Shown here one piece after another: positions 18,201 through 25,531 of a DNA stretch of 64,000 bases. Made by a program: the position numbers and the translations under genes. The notes beneath the pieces were generated by a model. It made no database searches and had not been told where the DNA came from. It saw nothing but the letters and a program-made list of their open reading frames with translations. How positions within the stretch are numbered: position 1 is the stretch's first letter; the number at the start of each line of letters is the position of its first letter. The stretch lies in the NCBI GenBank assembly GCA_028284415.1, contig JANQRU010000004.1:992001-1056000 (forward strand). Direction: 5' to 3'. This DNA is from Pyrinomonadaceae bacterium. GTDB lineage: Bacteria > Acidobacteriota > Blastocatellia > Pyrinomonadales > Pyrinomonadaceae.

Positions 18201-18430
18201 GTGCTTCTTTAGAAAAGGCAAAAAAAGAAGACTGGAGCTTCAGCCGTTATGACGTTTTGCCTGATAGGATTATCGTTTACATGTGGTCAAAAGCAGGCGG
18301 TACGAAATTCAAATTTAAGTTTAAACCGCGCTACGGAATAAAAGCTCAGACGCCTGCTTCAATTGTTTATGATTACTACAATGAAGAGGCAAAAGCTACG
18401 GTTAAACCTATGAAGTTTGAAGTTAGATAA
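12263..18430 (+). CDS. Giant alpha-2-macroglobulin with chimeric insertion
   Basis: A 2055-residue exported protease trap of the bacterial alpha-2-macroglobulin family. After a signal peptide (ending SAQAQ) come macroglobulin domains, including TDKPLYQPGQ near 250 and TDKAIYKKGDS near 595. The thioester CGEQ is at 1562-1565, opening the helical thioester domain (to about 1850), and an A2M segment (LLWTPEIITDVNGRASL) precedes it. Between about 790 and 1330, where the bait region belongs, sit three pseudopilin GspG-like repeats (DPWGNKY, DRWGQNY, DPWKRSF), a carboxypeptidase-regulatory domain (1134-1230) and an Oar/TonB-plug-like stretch with a Gly/Ser/Arg tract. The Met start follows AGAGGTAAACT. 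No lipobox is present. Confidence 0.9.
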   Translation: MRTRLIALLVVCLVCSISAQAQNEKIKIDEDKIQVFLRDKTLKTNLPIENKLRETNAIVRLEVLNYQEKPISQVYITKKLKRGLNNLKFDIPYDNISNSSTVMWYRLRYTIRSGNVEKKGIVSLSEIMPELFEIRAVTSQSIYPNMDLLVRVSAFHPITERKIKGVKIEGEMLFQVPNTERIEEIKVKSEAITDSDGLTTLLFNVPPEILGNNRNSYNTRITLNANKDGLKTATSRYLNTIQKGTSVYLNTDKPLYQPGQIINIRGLALENIFADAKRKALADKELEFKIKDEGNTLLYRETIKTSKFGVASIKWQIPDNAKLGRYRIEVGEEGNNGLGFAQFKVSRYELPNFIVKTKTDKEFYLPEDKEAEATIDAVYLFGKDVRKGKVKIVRETQRRWNYVKQKWDVQEGKTYEGVTDKEGKYKVKIDLTKTHGEIAKYPHIQFRDLQFSAYFTDSTTNITEQRRFDIRVSKEPIHVYLIGVKNTQNNPDIPLDFFITTSSADGKPISCDVRIKGKYQDKKDNKAKVLANTKTNKFGAAKVNFKLPKCRDDECKKILETEVIATSSDNENGKLKKYFSVNHEATQIKLETDKAIYKKGDSIEVKVLSSNRRETVYVDVLRGYSTLSSHQIKLKKGKGKIKIPYQDTFKSDLRVAAYVENNGRIINDTKGIIYPTPKNLRVNVASNKETFRPAEDAKLDFAVSSPDETFGENALGVFILDQAVEERALTDSNFGGALNTFGGIQSLLGNQKGFGGLTQNDLEELDMSKNISKDIQLAAEVMLDNVYFNPNLFRSYYNTYLTGIFRVKINEHMQPIQSFLWNHYYETHEYPTDEKSLKKLLLEKDINLDSLRDPWGNKYRVSVKPERAYDVLYIWSDGPNKKFERKDETGNGDDFAVLRMRFNYFTKIGKNIEKAIHSYQEKTGKFVRDEKAFRKALKRKGFDFDKLKDRWGQNYTLNFGAERKFYTISLISKGGKNNLYGNFPVWRIRSEFFKHTAKKIENVLNEYAEKNKKYPKDVKEFKAVLKEGGIDFDSLKDPWKRSFYIESKITERSTEKVQIESVTKKGEKDQDKYLVFAATQKVILFTIKTLGETGRKYPNYEWYNPTVAKFAGVVSEEVKKDAKPILVIPKSVFAGGKAAIFGLISDPSNAVIPGADITLKNVKTEKEYKTRPNDDGLYLITKIPPGEYTMRVNTSGFKTTIIKGIHVKKENLTELNVILEVGNVAATVDVTATQDVLVDTSDARISNNANAAQITSLPINGRNPLSLVQLQPGVAGGSGSGRGSGSGRGVGVRERGRSQINGASGAENLLVLDGQEISEFRVREANQESDLSDPQNKKETPRLRNYFPETLLWTPEIITDVNGRASLKFKLADNITTWKIYAIASNLEGRVGVAQKEIKAFQPFFVNLLPPRILTEGDEIYLPVQVRNYTKDKQNVAVEMSKAKWFSFLDEGKKQVEVAANSTENAVFGFRAKEITDKSYQKVTAIADSDSDAVEKPVTVKPNGKEIVKTTSEIFADSIKFDVNFPANTLQKTQSAELKLYPNLLAHVAESVEGLLRRPYGCGEQTISSTYPNLMILKFAKKDNRLRLLAHKFLQKGYERLLGYQVASGGFSYWGGNEKANIALTAYALRFLTDAKGFIEVDENVIKKAQTWLIAQQKREGYWTNYNGNSTANNRQAWQTSTYVTRSLAMTERGKKEKNREAQKALQKAFKYLKERNAEIEEPYALANYGLALIDAGNTKEAKSIAEKLIEMAVVKDKTAHWKLKTNTPFYGWGKAGELETTALVVQLFNKAKSVFPKIKTNDLAAKGTMFLLKNKDRYGVWYSTQTTINVLDAFLIAIDKEEISSKQKLQPIAEIYVNGKKAREIKLPPANELGFPLSTKISSLLTPRTNEIEVKLKNSSITTMAQMVQTHYISWNDFIEENVNSDKARKMKLDYTCDKQNAEPTEEITCEVNAEKLMPYSYGMLLAEIGIPPGADVDRASLEKAKKEDWSFSRYDVLPDRIIVYMWSKAGGTKFKFKFKPRYGIKAQTPASIVYDYYNEEAKATVKPMKFEVR

Positions 18431-18490
18431 ATTATAAAATAATGAAAAAATAAGTGACTTGTTACCTGTTTTTTATTGCTCATTGCTATC

Positions 18491-19453
18491 TCAATCTGTT
18501 TCAAATTGCAGGGTTTCGATAATTTCCTGCATATATTTTTTGCCGAGTTCGAGTTCGTCAGGGGCGAGCGAAACCGCACCGACTACGGCGTGTCCGCCAC
18601 CGCCATATTTTTCACAGATTTCGGCGATGTTGTGCAAACGTGGACGCGGGGACCAAGGGTTTGATCCGACGGAGATTTTGGTGCGGAGAGTGCTTTGTGT
18701 GAGAGCAACGTTATAAGTTGTTTGCGGATAAAAATAGTAAGGAATAAATTTATTGTATCCGTCAATTTTATTTTCGGTTAGGTCAAAACTGACGACACCT
18801 TTCAAGTAGCTAGATTTTTCCCTGATTAGTTCAACGGTATTCCAGTGCTGTTCGAGGATTGGTTTTAATTTTGCTTGGATTTCTTCACTTTCTAAAACTT
18901 CATCCAAGCTTTTTTCGGTTAAATCACGGATGATTTTTTCAACAAATGTTGGATCTTTCTCGCCTTCGATAACCTGCATTAATTTTAGTGCTGATGATTT
19001 TAGTTCAACGCATTGAGCGGCATCTTCATATAAAGCACCGTCAATTATGTGAGCCCATTCGATCAATTCATTGAGCGATTCATCCTTCCAATCAAATTTT
19101 TCTTCGGCGATTCGAGCGATAAATTCCGCACAGGATTTGCTGGTAGTATCAAGAAATTTTTTGCCAGACTTATCATTTAGAAAATGCTGTTCGTCTTCTT
19201 CCGAAAGAAACGCCGATTGATGATGATCGAACCACCAAGTCAGTCGGTCATCAGCACAGTATTTGAAATCAACAATAGCATTTTCATCGCCATCAAATTG
19301 CTCTTTGTCAAAGGCATTTCCCGCACGATGCATCGTTGGTGTGTATGCAACTTCCGCTTGTGGGTTAATCTTAGATTTATAGAATTTAGTAAAAATTGCG
19401 GCAGACGAAACGCCGTCAAAACAGTTTCCATGATAAAGTATGCGAAGTTTCAT
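18491..19453 (-). CDS. DHH-family phosphoesterase-like protein
   Basis: A 320-residue protein of the DHH superfamily, which includes oligoribonucleases and phosphodiesterases. The N-terminal YHGNCFDGVSSA motif and the FDHHQS motif give the Asp/His metal ligands, and the C-terminal GGGGHAVVGAV matches the DHHA1-like substrate-binding loop. I use the ATG at 19453, preceded by GAAGGGA at proper spacing; an upstream TTG would add five residues. It is convergent with the alpha-2-macroglobulin gene, 60 bases away. Its substrate (nano-RNA or cyclic dinucleotide) cannot be told. Confidence 0.85.
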   Translation of the reverse strand: MKLRILYHGNCFDGVSSAAIFTKFYKSKINPQAEVAYTPTMHRAGNAFDKEQFDGDENAIVDFKYCADDRLTWWFDHHQSAFLSEEDEQHFLNDKSGKKFLDTTSKSCAEFIARIAEEKFDWKDESLNELIEWAHIIDGALYEDAAQCVELKSSALKLMQVIEGEKDPTFVEKIIRDLTEKSLDEVLESEEIQAKLKPILEQHWNTVELIREKSSYLKGVVSFDLTENKIDGYNKFIPYYFYPQTTYNVALTQSTLRTKISVGSNPWSPRPRLHNIAEICEKYGGGGHAVVGAVSLAPDELELGKKYMQEIIETLQFETD

Positions 19454-19470
19454 ATAATTTCCCTTCAAGC

Positions 19471-19516
19471 CTTGTAGGCAAACATATAAGAGTAGTTGGC
19501 TATATGTTTGCCGTCA
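19471..19516 (-). promoter_or_regulatory. Stable hairpin in the DHH gene leader
   Basis: GGCAAACATATA (19477-19488) pairs perfectly with TATATGTTTGCC (19501-19512), extended by CTTG/CAAG after a two-base internal loop. It lies just before the ribosome-binding site of the DHH gene and lacks a T run, so it is more likely a leader structure than a terminator. Confidence 0.5.
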
Positions 19517-19535
19517 AGTGTTAAGGCAATGAAAA

Positions 19536-19569
19536 AAATGGCAAATACCATTAATAGTATTTACCATTT
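19536..19569 (-). terminator. Terminator of the first PqqD-domain gene
   Basis: On the minus strand a 13-bp stem with one mismatch (AAATGGTAAATAC with GTATTTGCCATTT) runs straight into a T run. It ends transcription from 19611-20192. Confidence 0.85.
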
Positions 19570-19610
19570 ATTATTTAGCGAAAATCAATTATTGAAGTGT
19601 TACGAGAGAA

Positions 19611-20192
19611 TTAGGGAATTACAGAAACATCTACCGTTGTGTTATTTCCACTAGGCATGCATGTGTAATTCAACGTTCCGCCCGTAGGTCCACAACTTCC
19701 ATCCATAGAGCTATGAAACTGGAGGTTCAACATGTCTCCAGCAGAACATCCTGCACAGATATCATCTCCAGCTGTTATACAAGTTCCAACAGTTGGACAT
19801 ATACTTTGAGCCGATACAGCACTTGGTGCAACTATTGACGATACCAGTGGAAGAGCAACCACGGAAGCAAATCCAATCTTTTTCACTAGATTTCTTCTGG
19901 ATAGTCCAGAAAAACGCTGAGGAATTGTTTCTCCATCAATTAGCAATCCTTCTTTGTTGAGTTGGTCAATAGCTAACCAAACAATATCTTCACTAACTGA
20001 GCTTTTTAATTGTTTGCTCATTTTATCACTTATTTCAGAAACTGAATGTTTCCCATCGCACAACTCCCACACTATTGCTGACGTTTGGTTTAGGCACACT
20101 GCCTTATTGTTTTTTAAGTCGTATATAAGAATTTCATCCGTTGTATCCTGTACAACTAAATCCTCTGTCCGAGCCAATACAGGTTTATCCAT
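19611..20192 (-). CDS. PqqD-domain protein with internal twin-Arg signal and Cys-rich tail (copy 1)
   Basis: A 193-residue protein in three parts. Residues 1-88 form a PqqD-like winged helix (the fold that recognises leader peptides in PQQ and other RiPP pathways), with the family's ILIYDLKNNKAVCLNQTSAIVWELCDG. Residues 97-129 look like a Tat-type signal (SRRNLVKK, a hydrophobic stretch, and APSAVSAQS). The tail, 130-193, has six Cys and resembles a small secreted or modified peptide. A paralogue lies at 62550-63224. No radical SAM enzyme, peptidase or ABC transporter of a RiPP pathway is adjacent. Whether the tail is modified, and whether Tat acts internally, is inference. Confidence 0.8.
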   Translation of the reverse strand: MDKPVLARTEDLVVQDTTDEILIYDLKNNKAVCLNQTSAIVWELCDGKHSVSEISDKMSKQLKSSVSEDIVWLAIDQLNKEGLLIDGETIPQRFSGLSRRNLVKKIGFASVVALPLVSSIVAPSAVSAQSICPTVGTCITAGDDICAGCSAGDMLNLQFHSSMDGSCGPTGGTLNYTCMPSGNNTTVDVSVIP

Positions 20193-20373
20193 TTTTGATC
20201 TCCTTGCCTGATTAATTATTTAGGTTGAATTAATTTGTTTATATGTCCACAATATATCTCAATAAAAATGGTATAGCAAACACTTTGCATGGGATTGTAA
20301 CTAAGCTTAAGTTGTTTGCTATCACGTAGATTGTCAAATAAGAGCCAAAGTTTTTTACAAGATTGAGCTGCAA

Positions 20374-20835
20374 ATGAATGACAAAATCACAATTAGAACA
20401 GCTGTAGAAAAAGATGCTGATGCGATGATTGAGTTTAATCAAGCGATGGCTTTGGAAACAGAAGGAAAACAACTTGAACCAGAAAAGATCGAAAAAGGTG
20501 TCCGAGCCGTTTTTCAAGATGATAAAAAAGGCTTCTATGTCGTAGCTGAAAATTCAGAAGGTAAAATTATTGGTGGTTTGATGATTACTTATGAATGGAG
20601 TGATTGGCGAAATGGCTGGTTTTGGTGGATTCAGAGTGTTTACATCTTGCCCGAAGGACGCGGTAAGAGAATTTACAGCCGTCTTTATGATTTCGTAAAA
20701 GCCAAGGCTGAAAAAGAAGGAAACATTTGTGGTTTTCGTTTGTATGTAGATATTGATAATAAACACGCTCAAAAAGTGTACGAAGCTGTTGGAATGTACG
20801 CCTCCCGTTACTTAATGTTCGGAGAGGAGGTCTAA
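20374..20835 (+). CDS. GNAT-family N-acetyltransferase
   Basis: A 153-residue acetyltransferase of the GNAT superfamily. The opening ITIRTAVEKDADAMIEFN matches the first strand and helix, and VYILPEGRGKRIYSRLYDFV holds the acetyl-CoA pyrophosphate loop (EGRGKR). The end, LYVDIDNKHAQKVYEAVGM, is the usual alpha4-beta7 region. The substrate is unknown. It is divergent from the PqqD-domain gene and ends at a strong terminator shared with the minus-strand gene beyond. Confidence 0.9.
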   Translation: MNDKITIRTAVEKDADAMIEFNQAMALETEGKQLEPEKIEKGVRAVFQDDKKGFYVVAENSEGKIIGGLMITYEWSDWRNGWFWWIQSVYILPEGRGKRIYSRLYDFVKAKAEKEGNICGFRLYVDIDNKHAQKVYEAVGMYASRYLMFGEEV

Positions 20836-20859
20836 CTATCTTCAAAATGCAAATTAAAA

Positions 20860-20896
20860 AGCGGTGTGCTTCAGATGAAACACACCGCTTTTTTTC
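20860..20896. terminator. Bidirectional terminator
   Basis: AGCGGTGTG (20860-20868) pairs with CACACCGCT (20881-20889), with A and T runs flanking the stem, serving the GNAT gene and probably the convergent small gene. Confidence 0.9.
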
Positions 20897-20998
20897 AAAA
20901 AAAACAGAATTCAAAACATAATATGGTATGAATTTTAGTAGAAAAAGATTTATTTACCCCAAATAAAATAAAATGAAGGATGTTTTAACCTCTGTTTT

Positions 20999-21286
20999 TC
21001 AAAAACCTAATATCTGTTTTTCCAGTTCGACTTCGGGCGGATAATAAAAGTGCCCGAAAGTCTTAAAAGTATCATTATCAAAAGGAGTCCTCGCTCCGCA
21101 CTCCAAACAAGCCCTGTAACCAATGTTGCCCCGCGTAAAGGGTCGGCTCAGTTCCCTGTGTAAACAGCCAAAAACCTTCCCGAATAAGCCGACCCTTTTG
21201 CCAAACACTCGCCTATCTATATCAACCTTCCCCTTGTTCGTTCTTACGAAATTAGATTTGTATCTATTTTCAAATAAAGTTTCCAT
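20999..21286 (-). CDS. Small zinc-ribbon-like protein, paralogue A
   Basis: A 95-residue soluble protein of a family often seen in acidobacterial genomes. It has VFGCLHRELSRPFT, then YRACLECGARTPFD and ending FYYPPE. The Cys-x-His pair and the CLEC pair could bind one zinc. The next gene is a close paralogue. No function is known. Start is the ATG with a purine-rich AAAGAG before it. The 316-base gap upstream shows no clear gene or structure. Confidence 0.65.
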   Translation of the reverse strand: METLFENRYKSNFVRTNKGKVDIDRRVFGKRVGLFGKVFGCLHRELSRPFTRGNIGYRACLECGARTPFDNDTFKTFGHFYYPPEVELEKQILGF

Positions 21287-21602
21287 TGCTCTTTGCCCTT
21301 AGCCTTGGTTTAACTTTCTTTCAGATGCCCATTTCTGAAACCTGTTTGATACCTTCAGTATCCTTACGCTTTCACTAGCAGCAATGTGTGTGCCAAACTG
21401 AGTAAAAAGTACTAAGTTATTGCGGGTGTTAGGTTTAATAACATTAAGTAGTAATCTGTGCATTCAGAACTGAGTGTATTTTTTAAGTACATTCGGAGAA
21501 TATATGTACTACATCAGTTCATCTTTTTTGTATTAAATTGTAGAAAAAATTGTGGGAGAAATGGAGTGAAAATTCTGTTTAGTTCTTCATATTGCGGAAA
21601 AC
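21287..21602. other. Intergenic gap between the two small paralogues
   Basis: I see no convincing reading frame, RNA gene or long palindrome in these 316 bases. It presumably carries the promoter of paralogue A. Confidence 0.4.
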
Positions 21603-21845
21603 CTAAACATAGTAGAGATTTTCTTCGCTAATCGGTGGAGAATAAAAAGCCCCTTTTGATTTAAAAGTTTCAAGATCGTAGGCTCTTCTCATTCCGCATT
21701 TTAAGCAATACCGATAAGTGTTACTTTTTGTTGTTACAGGTCTGCTCATTTTCAGATGCCAACAGCCAAAAACTCTTGAGATGACATCAGTTTTTTTGCC
21801 GGGAACTTCCTTTGTGGAAGCACTTTGTAGGTTGCTACTATTCAT
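21603..21845 (-). CDS. Small zinc-ribbon-like protein, paralogue B
   Basis: An 80-residue protein with VFGCWHLKMSRPVT, YRYCLKCGMRRAYD and FYSPP, matching paralogue A over its conserved core while the N-terminus differs. The frame is open further upstream to 21929, but the ATG at 21845 has an AGGA nine bases before it and gives a length close to the paralogue. Cys-x-His and CLKC may hold zinc. Function unknown; a nucleic-acid or protein-binding role is only a guess. Confidence 0.65.
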   Translation of the reverse strand: MNSSNLQSASTKEVPGKKTDVISRVFGCWHLKMSRPVTTKSNTYRYCLKCGMRRAYDLETFKSKGAFYSPPISEENLYYV

Positions 21846-22122
21846 AAGTTTTATTCCTAAGATTTTAGATTTGGCTTGAAGCTTATTTTTTTCATACAAA
21901 CAACATCCGTACCAAAAATCAGTTATCAATTATTAGACCTAATAATTTTCACTTTAAACCCTGTCAAACATACCAAGGTGTCTGAAAACACAGTGAAATC
22001 TGCTGACACCTGAATGTAAAATTAGTAAAAACAAAGACTTAATAAGCAGATTTGCTGTTTTGTTCTTTGCTTATAATTATGACAAAATTTCTTGTATAAC
22101 TGACAAAATAGACATAATAAAT

Positions 22123-22407
22123 ATGGGAAAGATTTCCGAAAAAGAATTTGCAAAGATATGCAATGGAATTTATGAAGACAGGGAAGTGATCTGGAAGCAC
22201 AATCCGATCGGAACACAAGAAGAAACTCTGCTTTGGATGCTTATGAGTTGCTTGCATAGCTATCTAAGCTTATCGGATGTTGAAACGCCTTGTTTTAATG
22301 GAAAGCCGACAGCTGAAACTTACAAACAAGCAATCATTTCCATGTTAAAAAATAAAAAATCGGAAAGCTTTGAAGAAGAAAAATACTTAGAAGAATTAGT
22401 TAAATAA
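22123..22407 (+). CDS. Small hypothetical protein coupled to an MBL hydrolase
   Basis: A 94-residue soluble helical protein (MGKISEKEFAKICNGIYEDRE to YLEELVK). The frame is open from 22060 but the ATG at 22123 gives a clean start. Its stop codon overlaps the start of the next gene (TAATG), so translation is coupled. It has a Trp-Lys-His-Asn-Pro segment and a Cys-rich middle (MSCLHSYLS, TPCFNG). I recognise no family; a partner of the MBL protein is plausible. Confidence 0.7.
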   Translation: MGKISEKEFAKICNGIYEDREVIWKHNPIGTQEETLLWMLMSCLHSYLSLSDVETPCFNGKPTAETYKQAIISMLKNKKSESFEEEKYLEELVK

Positions 22408-23099
22408 TGATTATTGAGAAATTTACAGGAACACCTTTCCAGCAAAACACACGTGTTGTTGTTTGTGAAGAAACGAAAAAAGCGATTTGCATTGATCCGG
22501 GCGAAAAGTCAAAGCAAATCGTCAATTTTATTAATGACAATGATTATGAATTACAAGCAATAACCTTAACTCACGCACATCTTGACCACGTTGGTGGAAC
22601 ACTTTATTTGCACGAAAAATTTCCCGAAGCAGAAATCCTTTTGCACAAGGATGATGAAGAACTTTATTACAACTTACCCCTGCAACCTATCTCAATGGGA
22701 ATGCCGCCCGCACAGCTTGAAGCACTCGGAATGAAGTACGAAAATCCACCGAAATTAACGCGAAATTGGAAACATAGGGAAGTCTATAAAGTCGGGAATC
22801 TGAAGTTCAAAGTTTTGCATTGTCCCGGACATACAAAGGGACACGTTGTTTTAGCAGAGGAAACTCATAAAAAAGTTTTTGTTGGGGATTGTCTTTTTGA
22901 AGGTTCAATTGGCAGAACGGATTTGCCCGGCGGCTCGCACGAACAGCTTTTGGAATCAATCAATGAAAATCTCTTAACTCTCGGCGATGATTTTACAGTT
23001 TATTCAGGTCATGGAAACGAAACGACCATTGGCAAAGAAAAACAAACGAATCCTTTTCTAACAGGGGCTTATCAAATCGGACGTGGAAGATTTGTTTAG
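22407..23099 (+). CDS. Cytoplasmic MBL-fold hydrolase (glyoxalase II-like)
   Basis: A 230-residue metallo-beta-lactamase-fold hydrolase of the glyoxalase II/YcbL-like group. The metal motif THAHLDHVGG (HxHxDH) is intact, with further His in HCPGHTKGH, Asp in VGDCLFEGSIGRTD and His in YSGHGNETT. There is no signal peptide. It probably cleaves thioesters such as S-lactoylglutathione or related substrates. It is coupled to the preceding small gene. The next gene encodes an exported MBL hydrolase but lies 79 bases away with its own ribosome-binding site. Confidence 0.9.
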   Translation: MIIEKFTGTPFQQNTRVVVCEETKKAICIDPGEKSKQIVNFINDNDYELQAITLTHAHLDHVGGTLYLHEKFPEAEILLHKDDEELYYNLPLQPISMGMPPAQLEALGMKYENPPKLTRNWKHREVYKVGNLKFKVLHCPGHTKGHVVLAEETHKKVFVGDCLFEGSIGRTDLPGGSHEQLLESINENLLTLGDDFTVYSGHGNETTIGKEKQTNPFLTGAYQIGRGRFV

Positions 23100-23178
23100 G
23101 AAATAAATCCTTACTCATGTGGTATCATTACCAAAAGTATTAAAAATCTAAAAAAATAAACAAGCCAAGGGAGAAATT

Positions 23179-24105
23179 ATGCGAAAACTTTTAGCTATTA
23201 CTGCGTTTCTATGCCTTTGTGTGTCAACTTCTTTTGCACACATCTCTTCGATCAAGCATCTTGATAAAGAAGAAAAAACACAACAGAATTTTCGACTTGA
23301 AAAGGTAAATGGAAATGTTCATGCACTGTTTGGACGCGGAGGAAATATCGGTGTTTCCTACGGTTCAGATGGTTTAATGACAATTGATACGCAATTTGCC
23401 AATGTTGTTCCGCAAATCAAAGCCGAGCTTAAAAAACTTGGAAGCGACACGCCAAAGTTTGTTTTCAACACACACTGGCATGGTGATCACACGGGCGGAA
23501 ACGAGTTATTCGGACAAGACGCAATGATCATTGCACATCAAAATGTCTATGAACGCTTGAAGAATACAACCGAATTTCGCGGAAGAGCCAGAACTCCAAC
23601 GAAAAAGGTTGGCTTACCTACTTTTACCTACAAATACGGTTTATCTGTTTATATGAATGGCGAACAGGTTAAAGCAGTTCATTTTCCAAAGGGGCATACC
23701 GATGGCGATACAGTTGTATTTTTCACAGGCTCCAATGTAGTCCATCTCGGCGATACATTCTTTGCAGGACGTTTTCCATTTGTTGATTTGGCAAGTGGTG
23801 GAAACGTTGAGGGCTTGATAAACAATATCGGCAAAATGATTCAGATGATTCCTGCCGATGCAAAAATTATCCCGGGGCACGGACCGATTTCAACAATCGA
23901 TGATCTAAAAAGTTATCACGCGATGTTGCTTGATACTACTCTGATCGTTCGCAAACACATGAAAGCAGGGAAATCCCTCGATGAGATCAAAACAGCAGGT
24001 TTTCCCGAAAAATACAAAGATGCAGGTTCTGGATTTATAAATACAAATGCTTGGATAGAAACGATTTACAGAAGTTATTCAATGAAAATGAAAAAAAATA
24101 TGTAA
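23179..24105 (+). CDS. Exported MBL-fold metallo-hydrolase
   Basis: A 308-residue MBL-fold enzyme with a signal peptide (about 1-20, ending TSFAH). The motif FNTHWHGDHTGGNELF supplies HxHxDH, and FPKGHTDGDT, HLGDTFFAG and IPGHGPIST the remaining ligands. It resembles the cyclase-like/polyketide-cyclase-type exported MBL proteins and some quinoprotein-associated hydrolases rather than a true beta-lactamase. It follows a GGGAGAA ribosome-binding site. The substrate is unknown. It ends close to a bidirectional terminator. Confidence 0.87.
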   Translation: MRKLLAITAFLCLCVSTSFAHISSIKHLDKEEKTQQNFRLEKVNGNVHALFGRGGNIGVSYGSDGLMTIDTQFANVVPQIKAELKKLGSDTPKFVFNTHWHGDHTGGNELFGQDAMIIAHQNVYERLKNTTEFRGRARTPTKKVGLPTFTYKYGLSVYMNGEQVKAVHFPKGHTDGDTVVFFTGSNVVHLGDTFFAGRFPFVDLASGGNVEGLINNIGKMIQMIPADAKIIPGHGPISTIDDLKSYHAMLLDTTLIVRKHMKAGKSLDEIKTAGFPEKYKDAGSGFINTNAWIETIYRSYSMKMKKNM

Positions 24106-24129
24106 TTTCTTATTGCAACAAATCTATCA

Positions 24130-24166
24130 AAAGCCGTGAGCCTATTGTTGCTTACGGCTTTTTTCT
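24130..24166. terminator. Bidirectional terminator overlapping a stop codon
   Basis: AAGCCGTGAG (24130-24140) pairs with CTTACGGCTT (24151-24160), then six T follow. On the minus strand the stem includes the last codons and TAG stop of the amidohydrolase gene at 24142. Confidence 0.8.
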
Positions 24167-25446
24167 TTTTCCATTTTGATCGGAACGCCCTGTTTAAATC
24201 GATAACTTATATTTTTTACAGCATCAAAATCTTTCAAAGGATTTCCCTTCATCGCAATAAAACTTGCTTCATAACTCTGTTTTAATTTTGCAATCTTGCG
24301 TTTTGGGAAAATTGTCTGCGGTGTGTATTCCGCCCACATTTTTATTAATTCGAGGTTGCTAAAAACCCCTAAATCCTTAATGTAAAACGCTTCTCTTTGC
24401 GAAGTTTCGTTATAACTATCAGGACCAAACGTTATTTTTACACCGTGTTTGTGAAGCAATCTTAAATTCCTTCGCTGAACTTCTTGAGCTTTTTCCGTAT
24501 AGGCTTTATCGCGATTTTTGTTTCCCAAAAGTAAACTGTATGTCGGCACAACGTAGATTCCTTTTTTCGCTGCGAGTTTTATGTCTTTTTCTTTGAGTTC
24601 ATAATTTTCAAAATCCTTTTCACTGGATGAAAAACGTCCCGGAAGATGATTTATTTCATCAACCCCTGCACGAACCGCCATTGTAAAATCATAAGCTGTA
24701 TTAATGTGTGTCGAAACACGCAATCCTGCTTTGCGTGCTTCTTTTACAATCATTGCTAAAACTTTTGGATTCAAACCTTTAAATCCATTGACATCTTTGT
24801 TTTTTCGTTCGTCATATTCTTCGCTAAAAAGCAGATAGGTTTTTATGAAATCCGGTTTATCGGAAAGAATTTTTTGCCATTTTGTTTTCAGATCTTTTTC
24901 GTTATTTATGAGATGATAGCCTAAATTTTCATAGTTTGTTATTTTCGCAAACTTAAACGGACCGGTTGCCAAAACTTGGTCATATAAAACCGATGGATGT
25001 CCGCCGTTTGCCGTTAAACCACCATTTGAAAAGGTTGCATCAATCGTGTTCGATTTACTGATTTCATCTCTGATCTGATTTGTAAAACGAGGAACGCTGT
25101 TCGGGTTTTTCACATAAAAAATGCCGTGCGAAAAAAGTTTATTGCTGAAACTTTTTAAGTTGTAAGGCATTTCAATCGTGTGATTATGTGCGTCACCAAA
25201 AGGCGGCAAGATATATGAATTTTTCAAGTCAACCGTTTCATCGATTTGCTTCGGTTTTTTGTCTGAAAAATATCCGTCAACCGAATAGAAAGTTTTCTTT
25301 TCAAAGCCTTTGCCGTTAAACCAATTTCCGTTAATAAATTTGTAATTTCTCTGAACTTGAGGTGCCTTATCTTGAGCAACGATAACAATGTTGCCGAGGA
25401 TAAAAGCAAGCACGACTAGAGAGAATAAATTGATAATTTTTTTCAT
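24142..25446 (-). CDS. Exported amidohydrolase, paralogue 1
   Basis: A 434-residue exported amidohydrolase-superfamily protein. A signal segment (about 1-24, ending NIVIVAQ) precedes the composite domain that frames the barrel (VDLKNSYILPPFGDAHNH). The metal-site HxH lies in DAHNHT, further His in THINTAYD and NHLPG, and the Asp in FGPDSYN. The C-terminus TPQTIFPKRKIAKLKQSYEASFIAMKGNPLKDFDAVKNI is shared with the two paralogues upstream. It probably hydrolyses amide or peptide bonds in the periplasm; the substrate is unknown. It is last of the three, separated by a 181-base gap with a hairpin repeat. Confidence 0.87.
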   Translation of the reverse strand: MKKIINLFSLVVLAFILGNIVIVAQDKAPQVQRNYKFINGNWFNGKGFEKKTFYSVDGYFSDKKPKQIDETVDLKNSYILPPFGDAHNHTIEMPYNLKSFSNKLFSHGIFYVKNPNSVPRFTNQIRDEISKSNTIDATFSNGGLTANGGHPSVLYDQVLATGPFKFAKITNYENLGYHLINNEKDLKTKWQKILSDKPDFIKTYLLFSEEYDERKNKDVNGFKGLNPKVLAMIVKEARKAGLRVSTHINTAYDFTMAVRAGVDEINHLPGRFSSSEKDFENYELKEKDIKLAAKKGIYVVPTYSLLLGNKNRDKAYTEKAQEVQRRNLRLLHKHGVKITFGPDSYNETSQREAFYIKDLGVFSNLELIKMWAEYTPQTIFPKRKIAKLKQSYEASFIAMKGNPLKDFDAVKNISYRFKQGVPIKMEKEKSRKQQ

Positions 25447-25531
25447 AACAAGTTTTATAATTTTATAATCGTATCTGACAGCTCCTGCTCGAATAAATTT
25501 AAGGACTGATTCCTCAAAACCAACTCTGCGA

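Noticed and set aside
21971-22015. Short inverted repeat GGTGTC/GACACC before the small gene at 22123
   Set aside because: The stem is six bases with a long loop; expected by chance in a region of this size.
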